A stretch of 22,181 nt of DNA, taken from Lactobacillus sp. UBA5804. Lineage in GTDB: Bacteria > Bacillota > Bacilli > Lactobacillales > Lactobacillaceae. The translations under genes and the position numbers were made by a program. A model generated the notes under the pieces. The model made no database searches, had not been told where the DNA came from, and was given only the letters and a program-made list of their open reading frames with translations. Below are positions 7,811-14,233 of this stretch, one piece after another; the stretch's first letter is position 1; every line of letters begins with the position of its first letter. Location of the stretch: positions 1 through 22,181 of the forward strand of contig DIDI01000016.1 of assembly GCA_002418055.1 (NCBI GenBank), read 5' to 3'.

Positions 7811-7831
7811 GCAAAACTCCTCTAATTCGTT

Positions 7832-7860
7832 TACTAACAGTTTCCAACAATTGAGGTCAA
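7832..7860 (-). promoter_or_regulatory. Promoter of the fucosidase-remnant gene
   Basis: On the minus strand TTGACC (7860-7855) and TTAGTA (7837-7832) are 17 bases apart, about 22 bases upstream of the ATG at 7810. This supports the internal ATG, since the TTG at 7867 would lie upstream of the promoter. Confidence 0.45.
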
Positions 7861-7869
7861 TTTGCAATT

Positions 7870-7898
7870 CTGCAACCGGCGCTTTTTTCCGGTAAAAT
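7870..7898 (+). promoter_or_regulatory. Possible yaaA promoter
   Basis: CTGCAA and TAAAAT are separated by 17 bases, 32 bases before the yaaA start. The -35 match is weak. It lies back to back with the minus-strand promoter at 7832-7860. Confidence 0.4.
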
Positions 7899-7929
7899 GG
7901 CTTTATGACAAATGGTTTGGAGGTTAGGC

Positions 7930-8685
7930 ATGCAAATTATTATTTCGCCAGCGATGAAGATGGCGACGACTGAGGCCTTTAGACCGCAAACGCGGCCTAA
8001 ATTTAGGCAAGCCGCTGGGCAATTAGTGACTTTTTTACAGCAACAATCACCGGCACAGCTGGCTCAGATTTGGCACGCGAGTGAGGCAATCACACAGCTA
8101 AGTTATGAGCAATTACAGCAGTTTGATTTTAAGCACCAGCTCGTAGCGGCTGCGTTTAGTTACCAAGGAATCCAATATCAGTACATGGCGCCAGATGTCA
8201 TGACGCAGCCAGCTTTGGATTTTTTGCAAGAACATGTGCGTATTTTGTCAGGCCTGTATGGTGTATTACGTCCTTTTGATGGGGTACAACCTTATCGGCT
8301 TGAAATGAAACATCGATTGGCTGGATTTGGGGACGGCAGCCTGTATCACTTTTGGGGTTCTCAGCTAGCTCATAGCTTGTTTCAAGAAAGCGCGACGGTC
8401 ATTAATTTAGCTTCACGTGAATATGCTAAGGCAATTGCGCCCTATGTGGCCACATCACAACGGTTCGTGACCATCAATTTTCAAGAATTGATTAAGGATA
8501 AATGGAAAACGGTCGGTGTTCATGCTAAAATGGCGCGCGGCGCGATGACGAAACTAATTTGTGAAAAGCAATTTGATACCCCAGAGTCACTGCAAACTTT
8601 TAACGATTTTGGCTTTAAATTTGTACCAGAGGTAAGTAGTCCGAACACTTATCTGTTTCGAACTACGCATTATGGCCAGCAATGA
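7930..8685 (+). CDS. yaaA: Peroxide stress protein YaaA (UPF0246)
   Basis: A 251-residue cytoplasmic protein of the YaaA family, about the usual 250-260 length. Family hallmarks are all visible: the N-terminus MQIIISPAMKM, LSGLYGVLRPFDGVQPYRLEM near the middle, then VINLASREYAKAI and the late KMARGAMTKLI segment. In E. coli YaaA limits iron-dependent damage during peroxide stress and has been reported as a DNA-binding protein; the same role here is inferred. ATG 7930 is chosen because GGAGG stands seven to eight bases upstream; the in-frame ATG at 7912 lies upstream of that site and would have none. It precedes a heme-responsive type operon, a fitting neighbour for oxidative or iron stress, but it is separated from it by that operon's own promoter. 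Confidence 0.93.
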   Translation: MQIIISPAMKMATTEAFRPQTRPKFRQAAGQLVTFLQQQSPAQLAQIWHASEAITQLSYEQLQQFDFKHQLVAAAFSYQGIQYQYMAPDVMTQPALDFLQEHVRILSGLYGVLRPFDGVQPYRLEMKHRLAGFGDGSLYHFWGSQLAHSLFQESATVINLASREYAKAIAPYVATSQRFVTINFQELIKDKWKTVGVHAKMARGAMTKLICEKQFDTPESLQTFNDFGFKFVPEVSSPNTYLFRTTHYGQQ

Positions 8686-8694
8686 TGTTTAGTG

Positions 8695-8709
8695 TTGACA
8701 CAATGTCAC
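8695..8709. promoter_or_regulatory. HrtR-type operator 1 (over the -35 box)
   Basis: TTGACACAATGTCAC contains the inverted repeat TGACA-N3-TGTCA. It closely resembles the 15-bp TGACAC-type palindrome that I recall for the lactococcal heme sensor HrtR. Its centre is 42 bases (four helical turns) from the second copy. Confidence 0.75.
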
Positions 8710-8723
8710 TTTATAAGTAAACT
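8695..8723 (+). promoter_or_regulatory. Promoter of the hrtRBA-like operon
   Basis: A consensus TTGACA (8695-8700) and TAAACT (8718-8723) are exactly 17 bases apart. The -35 box is itself part of the first operator palindrome, so a bound regulator would block RNA polymerase. Confidence 0.75.
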
Positions 8724-8736
8724 AATGAAGTAGTAG

Positions 8737-8751
8737 GTGACACGATGTCAC
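8737..8751. promoter_or_regulatory. HrtR-type operator 2 (between start site and RBS)
   Basis: GTGACACGATGTCAC is a perfect GTGACA-N3-TGTCAC palindrome just downstream of the expected transcription start and upstream of the ribosome binding site of the regulator gene. Confidence 0.78.
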
Positions 8752-8763
8752 CCGGAGGAAAGA

Positions 8764-9282
8764 ATGGTTAAGGCAACCTTTAAAAACTTAGCCGCAGATA
8801 AACAGGAGCGTATTGTTGCGGCCTTATTAACTGAATTTGGGGAATATCCCTTAGCTGAGGCACAAGTTGCCCGTATTATTAAAACAGCGGAGATTGCTCG
8901 TGGGGCCTTTTATAAGTATTTTGATGATTTAACCGATGCGTATCGTTATGTCTACGGGCTAGCAATGCGAGAGGTACATCAAGGGATTAACATGCATGAT
9001 TTTTCAGCGCGTGGAATATACCAACAAGTGGCTGATTTCGTGACGCAGGCGCAAGCTAGTCGTTACTATCAATTGGTTAAAATGCACTTGGCTTATAATG
9101 AAAGCCTTGTCGGCGTCACTTCGTCAGCTCAATCAGATCGCATCCGGCAGCTATCTGCTAAAGTTTGGGCTGGGATGGTCCTTAGCCATGCCGCCATTAA
9201 GCTGGCTTTGCTTGATCCTGAACACCGCACGACTAATTTAGCGCGCTTTAAGGAGAGCTTGGCCTTACTGGATAAGGAGTAA
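8764..9282 (+). CDS. hrtR: TetR-family regulator, HrtR-like heme sensor
   Basis: A 172-residue TetR-type repressor. The N-terminal helix-turn-helix is seen at about 30-53 (AEAQVARIIKTAEIARGAFYKYFDDL), with the closing helix running DAYRYVY. His72 in MREVHQGI and His142 in VLSHAAIKL fall where I recall the two axial heme ligands of Lactococcus lactis HrtR (His72, His149). ATG 8764 is chosen because GGAGGAAAG lies just upstream; a GTG at 8737 in the same frame falls inside operator 2. It is the first gene of an operon with a permease and an ATPase, three bases apart from the permease, as in lactococcal hrtRBA. It should repress its own operon until heme binds. The regulator family is certain; heme as ligand is a strong inference. 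Confidence 0.8.
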   Translation: MVKATFKNLAADKQERIVAALLTEFGEYPLAEAQVARIIKTAEIARGAFYKYFDDLTDAYRYVYGLAMREVHQGINMHDFSARGIYQQVADFVTQAQASRYYQLVKMHLAYNESLVGVTSSAQSDRIRQLSAKVWAGMVLSHAAIKLALLDPEHRTTNLARFKESLALLDKE

Positions 9283-9285
9283 GGA

Positions 9286-10341
9286 ATGTTTTTAGCACTG
9301 AAGGAAATTAAGCATGAAAGGCTACGTTATAGCTTAATTGTTTTGATTATCTTATTGATCAGCTATCTGATTTTTTTATTGTCGGCACTAGCGATTGGCT
9401 TAGCAAGCCAAAATACCCAGGCGATTAATTCCTGGCAGGCTAAAACCGTTGTGTTAAATGAAAATGCTAATTTGAGTTTGACCCAGTCGGTATTGACTAA
9501 AAAGGACTTGCAGGATTGGCATCAGAATGCGGATACCGCCTATATTGGACAAGTGCCAACCGTTGCTAAGAAGGCCGGCAGACCATCTGTTTCTGCCCAA
9601 TTTTTTGGTATAAGGTCGCAACAATTTATTTATCAAAAACAGGTTTTACTAGCGGGAAAGCGAGCACGTGGCCCGCACCAAGTGACCGTTGATGTGACCT
9701 TTAAACAAAAAGGGTATCGGTTGGGTGACTGGCTGAAACTAAGTGGTGCTAAAGGAAAATATCAAATTACTGGCTTTGTCCGGGATGCTAAGTATAATAT
9801 TGCCCCAATAATTTATGGCACACTACCGGTCTGGCGGAAAATGCGACTGCTCGGTCCTAACGTGGTCGCTTCCGCAGTGATTTCTAAGCGGGTTATGGCT
9901 TATCACCATGGTAATGCTAAGCGTTATCCGATTGCAAAATTGGTGGCAAAATTGCCAGGTTATCATGCTCAAAATCTCACCTTCGGGTTAATGATTGGCT
10001 TTTTATTTGTTATTTCGCTAATGATTATTGCGGTCTTTCTTTATATTTTAACTATTCAAAAACTACAAAACTTTGCCGTGATGCGAGCACAAGGGATTCC
10101 CAGCCGGGTCTTAGTTAGTGCTACCATTGTGCAAGCCGTGATTTTAATGGTCGTGGGTGTTGCGTTAGCACTTGTTTTGATGCAAATCACGTTAGCATTG
10201 CTGCCAGCTGCGGTGCCAATTGCCTTTCCACCAATGATTGGATTAGTCACCACGGTAGGCATGCTGTTAATGGGAGTTCTAGGAAGCTTTATTCCAGTTA
10301 GATCAATTTTAAAAGTTGACCCAGCAGCAGCTATTAGTTAG
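9286..10341 (+). CDS. hrtB: ABC transporter permease, HrtB-like (FtsX/MacB type)
   Basis: A 351-residue permease with the four-helix FtsX/MacB plan: helix 1 at ~15-38, a large extracytoplasmic domain (~40-230), then helices at ~233-256, 278-306 and 317-338. The short cytoplasmic start MFLALKEIKHERLRYSLI and the DAKYNIAPIIYGTLPVW segment are typical of the HrtB heme-efflux permeases. The cytoplasmic loop LQNFAVMRAQGIPSRVL after helix 2 is the usual coupling element, and the C-terminus ends PVRSILKVDPAAAI, typical of the FtsX fold. It starts three bases after the regulator stop, behind AAGGAGTAAGGA. With the ATPase it should move excess heme out from the membrane. The permease family is clear; heme as substrate follows from the operon. 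Confidence 0.85.
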   Translation: MFLALKEIKHERLRYSLIVLIILLISYLIFLLSALAIGLASQNTQAINSWQAKTVVLNENANLSLTQSVLTKKDLQDWHQNADTAYIGQVPTVAKKAGRPSVSAQFFGIRSQQFIYQKQVLLAGKRARGPHQVTVDVTFKQKGYRLGDWLKLSGAKGKYQITGFVRDAKYNIAPIIYGTLPVWRKMRLLGPNVVASAVISKRVMAYHHGNAKRYPIAKLVAKLPGYHAQNLTFGLMIGFLFVISLMIIAVFLYILTIQKLQNFAVMRAQGIPSRVLVSATIVQAVILMVVGVALALVLMQITLALLPAAVPIAFPPMIGLVTTVGMLLMGVLGSFIPVRSILKVDPAAAIS

Positions 10342-10349
10342 GAAGGCGC

Positions 10350-11027
10350 ATGACAATGATTGAATTGAAGCATGTTAGTAAGATTTATGGCAGTGGTCAA
10401 GCACGGGTCGTCGCCATTCAAGATATTAATTTTAAAATTGCCCCGGGCGAGGTGGCCTTATTGATGGGCCCAAGTGGTGCTGGGAAGAGTACGCTTTTAA
10501 CCATTGCTGGCTCACTGCAAAAGCCTAGCTCAGGTGAGGTCTTAATTGCCGGTCAAGCGGTGAGCAAGCTGTCAACTCGTGAGTTAAGTCAACTGCGTTT
10601 GTCAGAATTAGGTTTCGTTTTACAAGCCTACAATCTGGTGCCGTTTCTTACTGTGGCTGAACAATTTCAATTGGTTGATCGGATTAAACCCAGTGGTAAT
10701 TTAAGTCGCGAAGAATTGGAAAAATTACTGAAGCGTCTTGACATTAAGCAGCTGTTGAACAAGTACCCGAATCAGCTATCTGGTGGGCAGCGGCAGCGGG
10801 TTTCGATTGCACGGGCGCTATATCCAAATCCAAGCGTCATTTTGGCAGATGAGCCGACGGCTTCGCTAGATAGTGAACGGGCAGTTGCGGTGGGTCAGTT
10901 GTTTCAGCAATTGGCACAAGAGTACCATAAGGCAATTTTACTTGTGACGCATGATCAACGGTTAGAAACTTATGCGGATCATATTTATCAGATGTTAGAT
11001 GGGAAAATCCAAGTACCGGCCAACTAA
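10350..11027 (+). CDS. hrtA: ABC transporter ATP-binding protein, HrtA-like
   Basis: A 225-residue ATPase of the MacB/LolD class that pairs with FtsX-like permeases. Walker A GPSGAGKST is at residues 40-48, the Q-loop glutamine in VLQAYNLVPFLT, signature LSGGQ at 143-147, Walker B ILADEP with catalytic Glu168, and the switch His in LLVTHDQ. It follows the permease by eight bases. AGGAAGG (10340-10346) stands three bases before ATG 10350 and nine before ATG 10356, so translation may begin at the second Met (MIELKHVSKIYG). It powers the heme-efflux complex in the inferred role. A perfect 18-bp terminator overlaps the stop codon and ends the operon. Confidence 0.92.
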   Translation: MTMIELKHVSKIYGSGQARVVAIQDINFKIAPGEVALLMGPSGAGKSTLLTIAGSLQKPSSGEVLIAGQAVSKLSTRELSQLRLSELGFVLQAYNLVPFLTVAEQFQLVDRIKPSGNLSREELEKLLKRLDIKQLLNKYPNQLSGGQRQRVSIARALYPNPSVILADEPTASLDSERAVAVGQLFQQLAQEYHKAILLVTHDQRLETYADHIYQMLDGKIQVPAN

Positions 11028-11061
11028 AAAGCACACGATGCAGATCGTGTGCTTTTTAGTT
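11022..11061. terminator. Bidirectional terminator containing both stop codons
   Basis: Eighteen perfectly paired bases (arms 11022-11039 and 11044-11061) enclose loop GCAG, with A5/T5 inside the arms. The left arm holds the hrtA stop and the right arm reaches into the stop of the convergent dipeptidase gene. Confidence 0.92.
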
Positions 11062-12472
11062 ATAGATTAGGATCCATTTTAAATTGAAGTGGTGAGTCCG
11101 CAGTTTGCAGAGTAATTAATTCAGCGGCTAATTGCTGGTAAAGGTCGGTAACGGTTTTGGCCATGGCTTGATTGGCTTGATTGATTAAGTCCAAGCGCCC
11201 GGTTGAGGATAATTTACCCTGCAATTTTTGGTCATATTCGTAGCGTAACCGAGTCACGGCGATTTTAGCCTTAGTTTGAACAGCGCTTAGTTTACCACTG
11301 TAACGCTGCCAGCTGCGGTCAACGAGCACACTGACCAATTTGAAGACCCAATAAGCGGAATCAGGACTATAAGTTGCTGTCCCTTGGTCCCAAGTCGCTG
11401 GCACGATACTCCCTTGCGGATAGAACGGAATGAAGACACTCTGGGAGACGACCCCCATCGCTAACCAGTGGGTCATGGCAGTTCCATTTAATTCTAGCAG
11501 GTGAGATTCTTGTGTGGTGGCTACGCCAACGGGGCGAAAAGTAGCTTGTTCACGATTAGTTGTGCGTGTTAAATCATAAGGGGTGTCGGCATAGTGATCA
11601 CCTAGAAAACCTTGAGCAGCTTGAATGGAAATAGGTTGTTCCGGTTTGCGGCTAAAGGGTAAATCAGTCGCTTGCGGGTCTTGGCGCACATTAGGATTGA
11701 AGCGTCGCTGTCCCTGCCAAACCCGTGGCGTGTTGTAATGCAGGTCGCTCTCATCTTGGGTGCCAAAGATTGCCCGCCAATCAAATGGTTGGTCAGCTGG
11801 CCATAAATGGTTTTGGCGCACAAAAGCGGCAAGGCCTGGCGAAGTGATAAAGTTAGGGCTAGTAAAATCAATGATTTGAATGGCTAATTGATTAGCGACT
11901 ACAGCGTATTCGTCATCGGGTATCCGTTGGGCAACCCAATGGTGGCCAGAACCAATTTCAAAATACCAAGCTTCATCAGGGTCCGCAAACAAAATCCCAT
12001 TGGCTTCGGCGGCGCCGTAGCGTGTCACAATGTCACCTAGTCGAACCACGCCTTCACGGGCAGTTTTGACATATGGCAAAATGATGGTGACCATGGCTTC
12101 TTCTAGCAAGCCACTTTCAAGGTTGAACGGATCGGCTGCTAATACCCGCTCATTGGCATAGGCACTTTCAGTCGCGGACATGGCGACTTGGTAAGCGTTA
12201 ATGCCATCTTCAGCAAATACGCCGAATTGATCAGTCCACTCTGGCGTCGCATCGTAAGCAAAACTGGTTTTTGGTAGCTCAATCGTAAATTGATTGTCCT
12301 TAGAGTGGAAGCTGGCAGGTGCAGTTAAGGTCTTAGCCGGATAGAAGGCGAGGTGTTTGGGCCAAGCAGTTTTGCTATCTTCATTGCGGCCAATAATGAC
12401 GCTACCAGTGAGTGAGGCAGCTTTACCGATTAAAATTGAGGTGCAGGAAGAACGACCGACTTGCTTAAGCAT
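11060..12472 (-). CDS. pepD: C69-family dipeptidase (PepD type)
   Basis: A 470-residue peptidase of family C69, the Ntn-hydrolase dipeptidases of lactobacilli (PepDA type, about 470 residues). The N-terminus reads SSCTSILIGKAASLTGSVIIGRNEDS, with Cys10 as the expected nucleophile and the family's GR-NEDS motif. Later blocks YQVAMSATES, then ANGILFADPDEAWYFEIGSGHHWVAQRIPDDEYAVVANQ are typical. There is no signal peptide, so it acts in the cytoplasm on dipeptides, complementing PepN. The start ATG at 12472 has no good ribosome binding site: only GAAAG about 11 bases upstream. The Cys is preceded by nine residues that may be removed to expose the nucleophile. The gene is divergent from a small acidic protein with which it shares a mirrored promoter. 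Confidence 0.92.
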   Translation of the reverse strand: MLKQVGRSSCTSILIGKAASLTGSVIIGRNEDSKTAWPKHLAFYPAKTLTAPASFHSKDNQFTIELPKTSFAYDATPEWTDQFGVFAEDGINAYQVAMSATESAYANERVLAADPFNLESGLLEEAMVTIILPYVKTAREGVVRLGDIVTRYGAAEANGILFADPDEAWYFEIGSGHHWVAQRIPDDEYAVVANQLAIQIIDFTSPNFITSPGLAAFVRQNHLWPADQPFDWRAIFGTQDESDLHYNTPRVWQGQRRFNPNVRQDPQATDLPFSRKPEQPISIQAAQGFLGDHYADTPYDLTRTTNREQATFRPVGVATTQESHLLELNGTAMTHWLAMGVVSQSVFIPFYPQGSIVPATWDQGTATYSPDSAYWVFKLVSVLVDRSWQRYSGKLSAVQTKAKIAVTRLRYEYDQKLQGKLSSTGRLDLINQANQAMAKTVTDLYQQLAAELITLQTADSPLQFKMDPNL

Positions 12473-12480
12473 ACGAGGTT

Positions 12481-12490
12481 ACGCTTTCTA
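12481..12490 (-). repeat. Left arm of a 10-bp inverted repeat in divergent leaders
   Basis: ACGCTTTCTA here mirrors TAGAAAGCGT at 12555-12564. Each arm lies in the leader of one divergent transcript, roughly ten bases before its start codon, and may act as a weak ribosome binding site (GAAAG) or as a regulator site. Confidence 0.5.
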
Positions 12491-12510
12491 TTAAATCAAT
12501 AAGTGTAGTA

Positions 12511-12525
12511 ATATAATGATTATAT
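12511..12525. promoter_or_regulatory. Mirrored divergent -10 boxes
   Basis: ATATAATGATTATAT is a perfect palindrome that gives TATAAT on the plus strand (12512-12517) and TATAAT on the minus strand (12524-12519). The minus box has CTGCAA 17 bases upstream as a -35. The plus box has no clear -35. The two promoters for the dipeptidase and the small protein must compete for polymerase. Confidence 0.6.
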
Positions 12526-12554
12526 CTTATCTAATTTGAAATTGCAGTGAACAG

Positions 12555-12564
12555 TAGAAAGCGT
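12555..12564 (+). repeat. Right arm of the 10-bp inverted repeat in divergent leaders
   Basis: TAGAAAGCGT repeats, in inverted orientation, the element at 12481-12490 and stands seven bases before the ATG of the small protein at 12572. Confidence 0.5.
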
Positions 12565-12571
12565 CGTAAGG

Positions 12572-12802
12572 ATGACTGAAAATAGTAAAAAGACCATTAC
12601 TTTAAATTTTGACCAAGCAGATAACTCATTGGGTATGGATTTTTCTGATAATTTGACCGATGGCCGAGAAATTGGCTATATCTTAGGGGCTGCCTTCTTT
12701 GCCTTTAATGCCGAACAAGGGCTAACCAAAGAAGCCTTGAAACAACTCGTGGATGAACAGTACGATGCTTTTGGTGCGGCACAAGCATCTGACGAAAATT
12801 AG
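12572..12802 (+). CDS. Small acidic protein of unknown function
   Basis: A 76-residue acidic protein that I do not recognise. It begins MTENSKKTITLNF, has a small-residue hydrophobic patch IGYILGAAFFAFNA at about 34-47, and ends in an acidic tail (VDEQYDAFGAAQASDEN). It is unlikely to span the membrane because the patch is short; an amphipathic helix is more likely. The ATG has AAGG directly abutting it, an unusual ribosome binding site spacing, with GAAAG ten bases upstream as an alternative; no other in-frame start exists between the upstream stop and this ATG. Divergent from pepD, it has its own TATAAT box. Coding is supported by an open frame filling the gap and normal codon use. Confidence 0.65.
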   Translation: MTENSKKTITLNFDQADNSLGMDFSDNLTDGREIGYILGAAFFAFNAEQGLTKEALKQLVDEQYDAFGAAQASDEN

Positions 12803-12837
12803 CCCCTATTAGTTAGCTGGCTTTGCTCATAAAAAAC

Positions 12838-12867
12838 TTGCATCACAGCTAAATTCCTTTCTATAAT
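12838..12867 (+). promoter_or_regulatory. Promoter upstream of the second TetR gene
   Basis: TTGCAT (12838-12843) and a consensus TATAAT (12862-12867) are 18 bases apart. The leader would be about 80 bases and contain the dyad at 12889-12933. A second, weaker candidate, TTGTAA with TTAAAT 17 bases on (12906-12934), overlaps the dyad. Confidence 0.55.
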
Positions 12868-12888
12868 TGGATTTAGGATAAAATAACT

Positions 12889-12933
12889 TTTAATAACTAT
12901 GTGGCTTGTAATTATTCATCGCTAGTTATTAAA
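12889..12933. promoter_or_regulatory. 11-bp inverted repeat in the TetR leader
   Basis: TTTAATAACTA (12889-12899) and TAGTTATTAAA (12923-12933) are perfect complements separated by 23 bases. A further direct copy of AATAACT lies ten bases upstream (12882-12888). Five T follow the right arm. It could be a TetR operator or a weak leader hairpin; the sequence alone does not decide. Confidence 0.5.
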
Positions 12934-12955
12934 TTTTTGCTAAGGTGGTTTTGAA

Positions 12956-13558
12956 ATGGCTAGAAAGAAAGAAATCGGGCGCGATCGGATTTTGGAGGTT
13001 GCTTATAAACTTGCGATTAAAGGTGGCCTTGAAAATCTAACAGCACGCAATATTGCGAAGGCGGGCGATTTTTCGACGCAGCCAATTTATTTAGAATTCA
13101 GCAATATGGATGATTTACGCCAGCAAGTACTGAATCAAATCTCAGCTGAGCTAAGTCGGGAAACTTTGCAACGTCGCTATACTGGTAAGCCACTCATTGA
13201 TCTTGATTTATCCTATGTTGAATTTGCTAAGACTCATGTGGCCTTTTTCCGGGCGATGTTTGTCTATGGTAAGTTTGGAAGCGAGATTATTACTAAAACC
13301 TTGATGCAGCTTGGGGTAAGCAAGTTTAAAGAACAATATCCTGATGCTGAATTTAGTGAAAAACGAATTTTACATATCATTATTTCCAATTGGATTTCGA
13401 CGACTGGAATTGCGGCGTTAGTGGTGAATCAGATTGCTAGCTTTAATCAGTCTCAGATTGTCGATATTATTGAATCACAGATTAAAGATGCCATGGTTAA
13501 TGACCATTTAGAAACAGCTGATGAGAATCCGCTGTTTAATATGTCTAACATTAAATAA
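12956..13558 (+). CDS. TetR-family transcriptional regulator
   Basis: A 200-residue TetR-type regulator. The helix-turn-helix is within residues ~30-55 (LTARNIAKAGDFSTQPIYLEFSNMDDL), preceded by the usual first helix GRDRILEVAYKLAIKGG. The ligand domain (60-200) has no recognisable signature, so the effector is unknown. ATG 12956 is preceded by AAGGTGG at seven bases. The long inverted repeat in its leader suggests autoregulation. It stands before two flavin reductase genes, 124 bases away, which have their own promoter and are plausible targets. Lack of a close terminator leaves read-through possible. Confidence 0.88.
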   Translation: MARKKEIGRDRILEVAYKLAIKGGLENLTARNIAKAGDFSTQPIYLEFSNMDDLRQQVLNQISAELSRETLQRRYTGKPLIDLDLSYVEFAKTHVAFFRAMFVYGKFGSEIITKTLMQLGVSKFKEQYPDAEFSEKRILHIIISNWISTTGIAALVVNQIASFNQSQIVDIIESQIKDAMVNDHLETADENPLFNMSNIK

Positions 13559-13632
13559 AATAACGGCTTACTTTGAAATTTGCAGGGTAAGTTCTTTTAG
13601 TGCAACAAGCGCTAGTTGCGCGCGAAAAGTGC

Positions 13633-13662
13633 TAGCCATTTTACGCGGGTTCTGATTATAAT
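13633..13662 (+). promoter_or_regulatory. Promoter of the flavin reductase pair
   Basis: TAGCCA and a consensus TATAAT (13657-13662) are 18 bases apart, 20 bases upstream of the ATG at 13683. A direct repeat AAGYGCTAG (13607-13615 and 13627-13635, 20 bases apart) overlaps the -35 region and may bind a regulator. Confidence 0.5.
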
Positions 13663-13682
13663 AAAACTGAGAGGTGGTTTTT

Positions 13683-14222
13683 ATGAAAATTCTTGCATTG
13701 TCTGGCTCTAACGCCGACAAGTCATTTAATCAAACTTTACTCAAGTTCATGACCAACCATTTTAGTGATCGCTATGATTTTGAGCTGGCAACCGTAAAGG
13801 GGTTACCAATGTATCAGGAGGAGTTGGCGGCTAGTGCAGAAGTTTTAGCCTTAGCTAAACAAATCGAAGCAGCTGACTTAGTCTTAATTGGGACGCCTGA
13901 ACAGCAACACTCAGTTACTAGTGCTTTAAAGAGTGCTTTAGAATGGCTGTCTAGTGTGACCCATCCGTTTAATGGTAAGGCGATTGCTATGGTTTCAACT
14001 TCAGTCTTACCACAAGGTGCAGCTCGTTCACAAACACGTCTCAAGACGATTTTAATGAGCCCAGGCTTTGGCGCCCAGGTCTTTGCCGGTGACGAATTTA
14101 TGTTGCCATCAGCACCAACTGCTTTTGATGATCAGGGTCAATTAAAGGATGCCAGCACGATTAAGTTCTTGGATCATTTCTTTGACGAAATTGATACTTG
14201 GTATCAACAGTTCACTAAATAG
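13683..14222 (+). CDS. NADPH-dependent FMN reductase-like protein, altered flavin motif
   Basis: A 179-residue flavodoxin-fold protein of the NADPH-dependent FMN reductase family. The phosphate-binding loop SGSNADKSFN is at residues 7-16. The family motif TPEYxxSxPxxLKxAxxW appears as TPEQQHSVTSALKSALEW (71-88): the flavin-stacking Tyr is Gln74 and the Pro is Thr79. Binding of FMN may therefore be altered. ATG 13683 follows AGAGGTGG; the in-frame GTG at 13674 lies inside that site. It is followed after 11 bases by a paralogue with an intact motif, so the two may work as a heterodimer or have diverged. It probably uses NAD(P)H to reduce flavins or quinones in the cytoplasm; the substrate is unknown. 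Confidence 0.87.
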   Translation: MKILALSGSNADKSFNQTLLKFMTNHFSDRYDFELATVKGLPMYQEELAASAEVLALAKQIEAADLVLIGTPEQQHSVTSALKSALEWLSSVTHPFNGKAIAMVSTSVLPQGAARSQTRLKTILMSPGFGAQVFAGDEFMLPSAPTAFDDQGQLKDASTIKFLDHFFDEIDTWYQQFTK

Positions 14223-14233
14223 GGGGGTGCACA

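Noticed and set aside
7811..7867. N-terminal extension of the fucosidase-remnant protein to a TTG at 7867
   Set aside because: There is no ribosome binding site, and the likely promoter (7832-7860) lies downstream of that codon; ATG 7810 has GAGGAG.
8737..8763. Nine-codon upstream start of the HrtR-like regulator at GTG 8737
   Set aside because: It falls inside the operator palindrome and the extension would translate the ribosome binding site of the ATG at 8764.
12813..12852. Inverted repeat TTAGCTG / CAGCTAA after the small acidic gene, as a terminator
   Set aside because: The stem is seven bases with a 26-base loop and lacks a T-run, and it overlaps the -35 box of the next promoter.
13564..13598. 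Possible terminator after the second TetR gene
   Set aside because: Only five good base pairs plus two G-T pairs with a long loop, too weak to call, though CTTTTAG follows.
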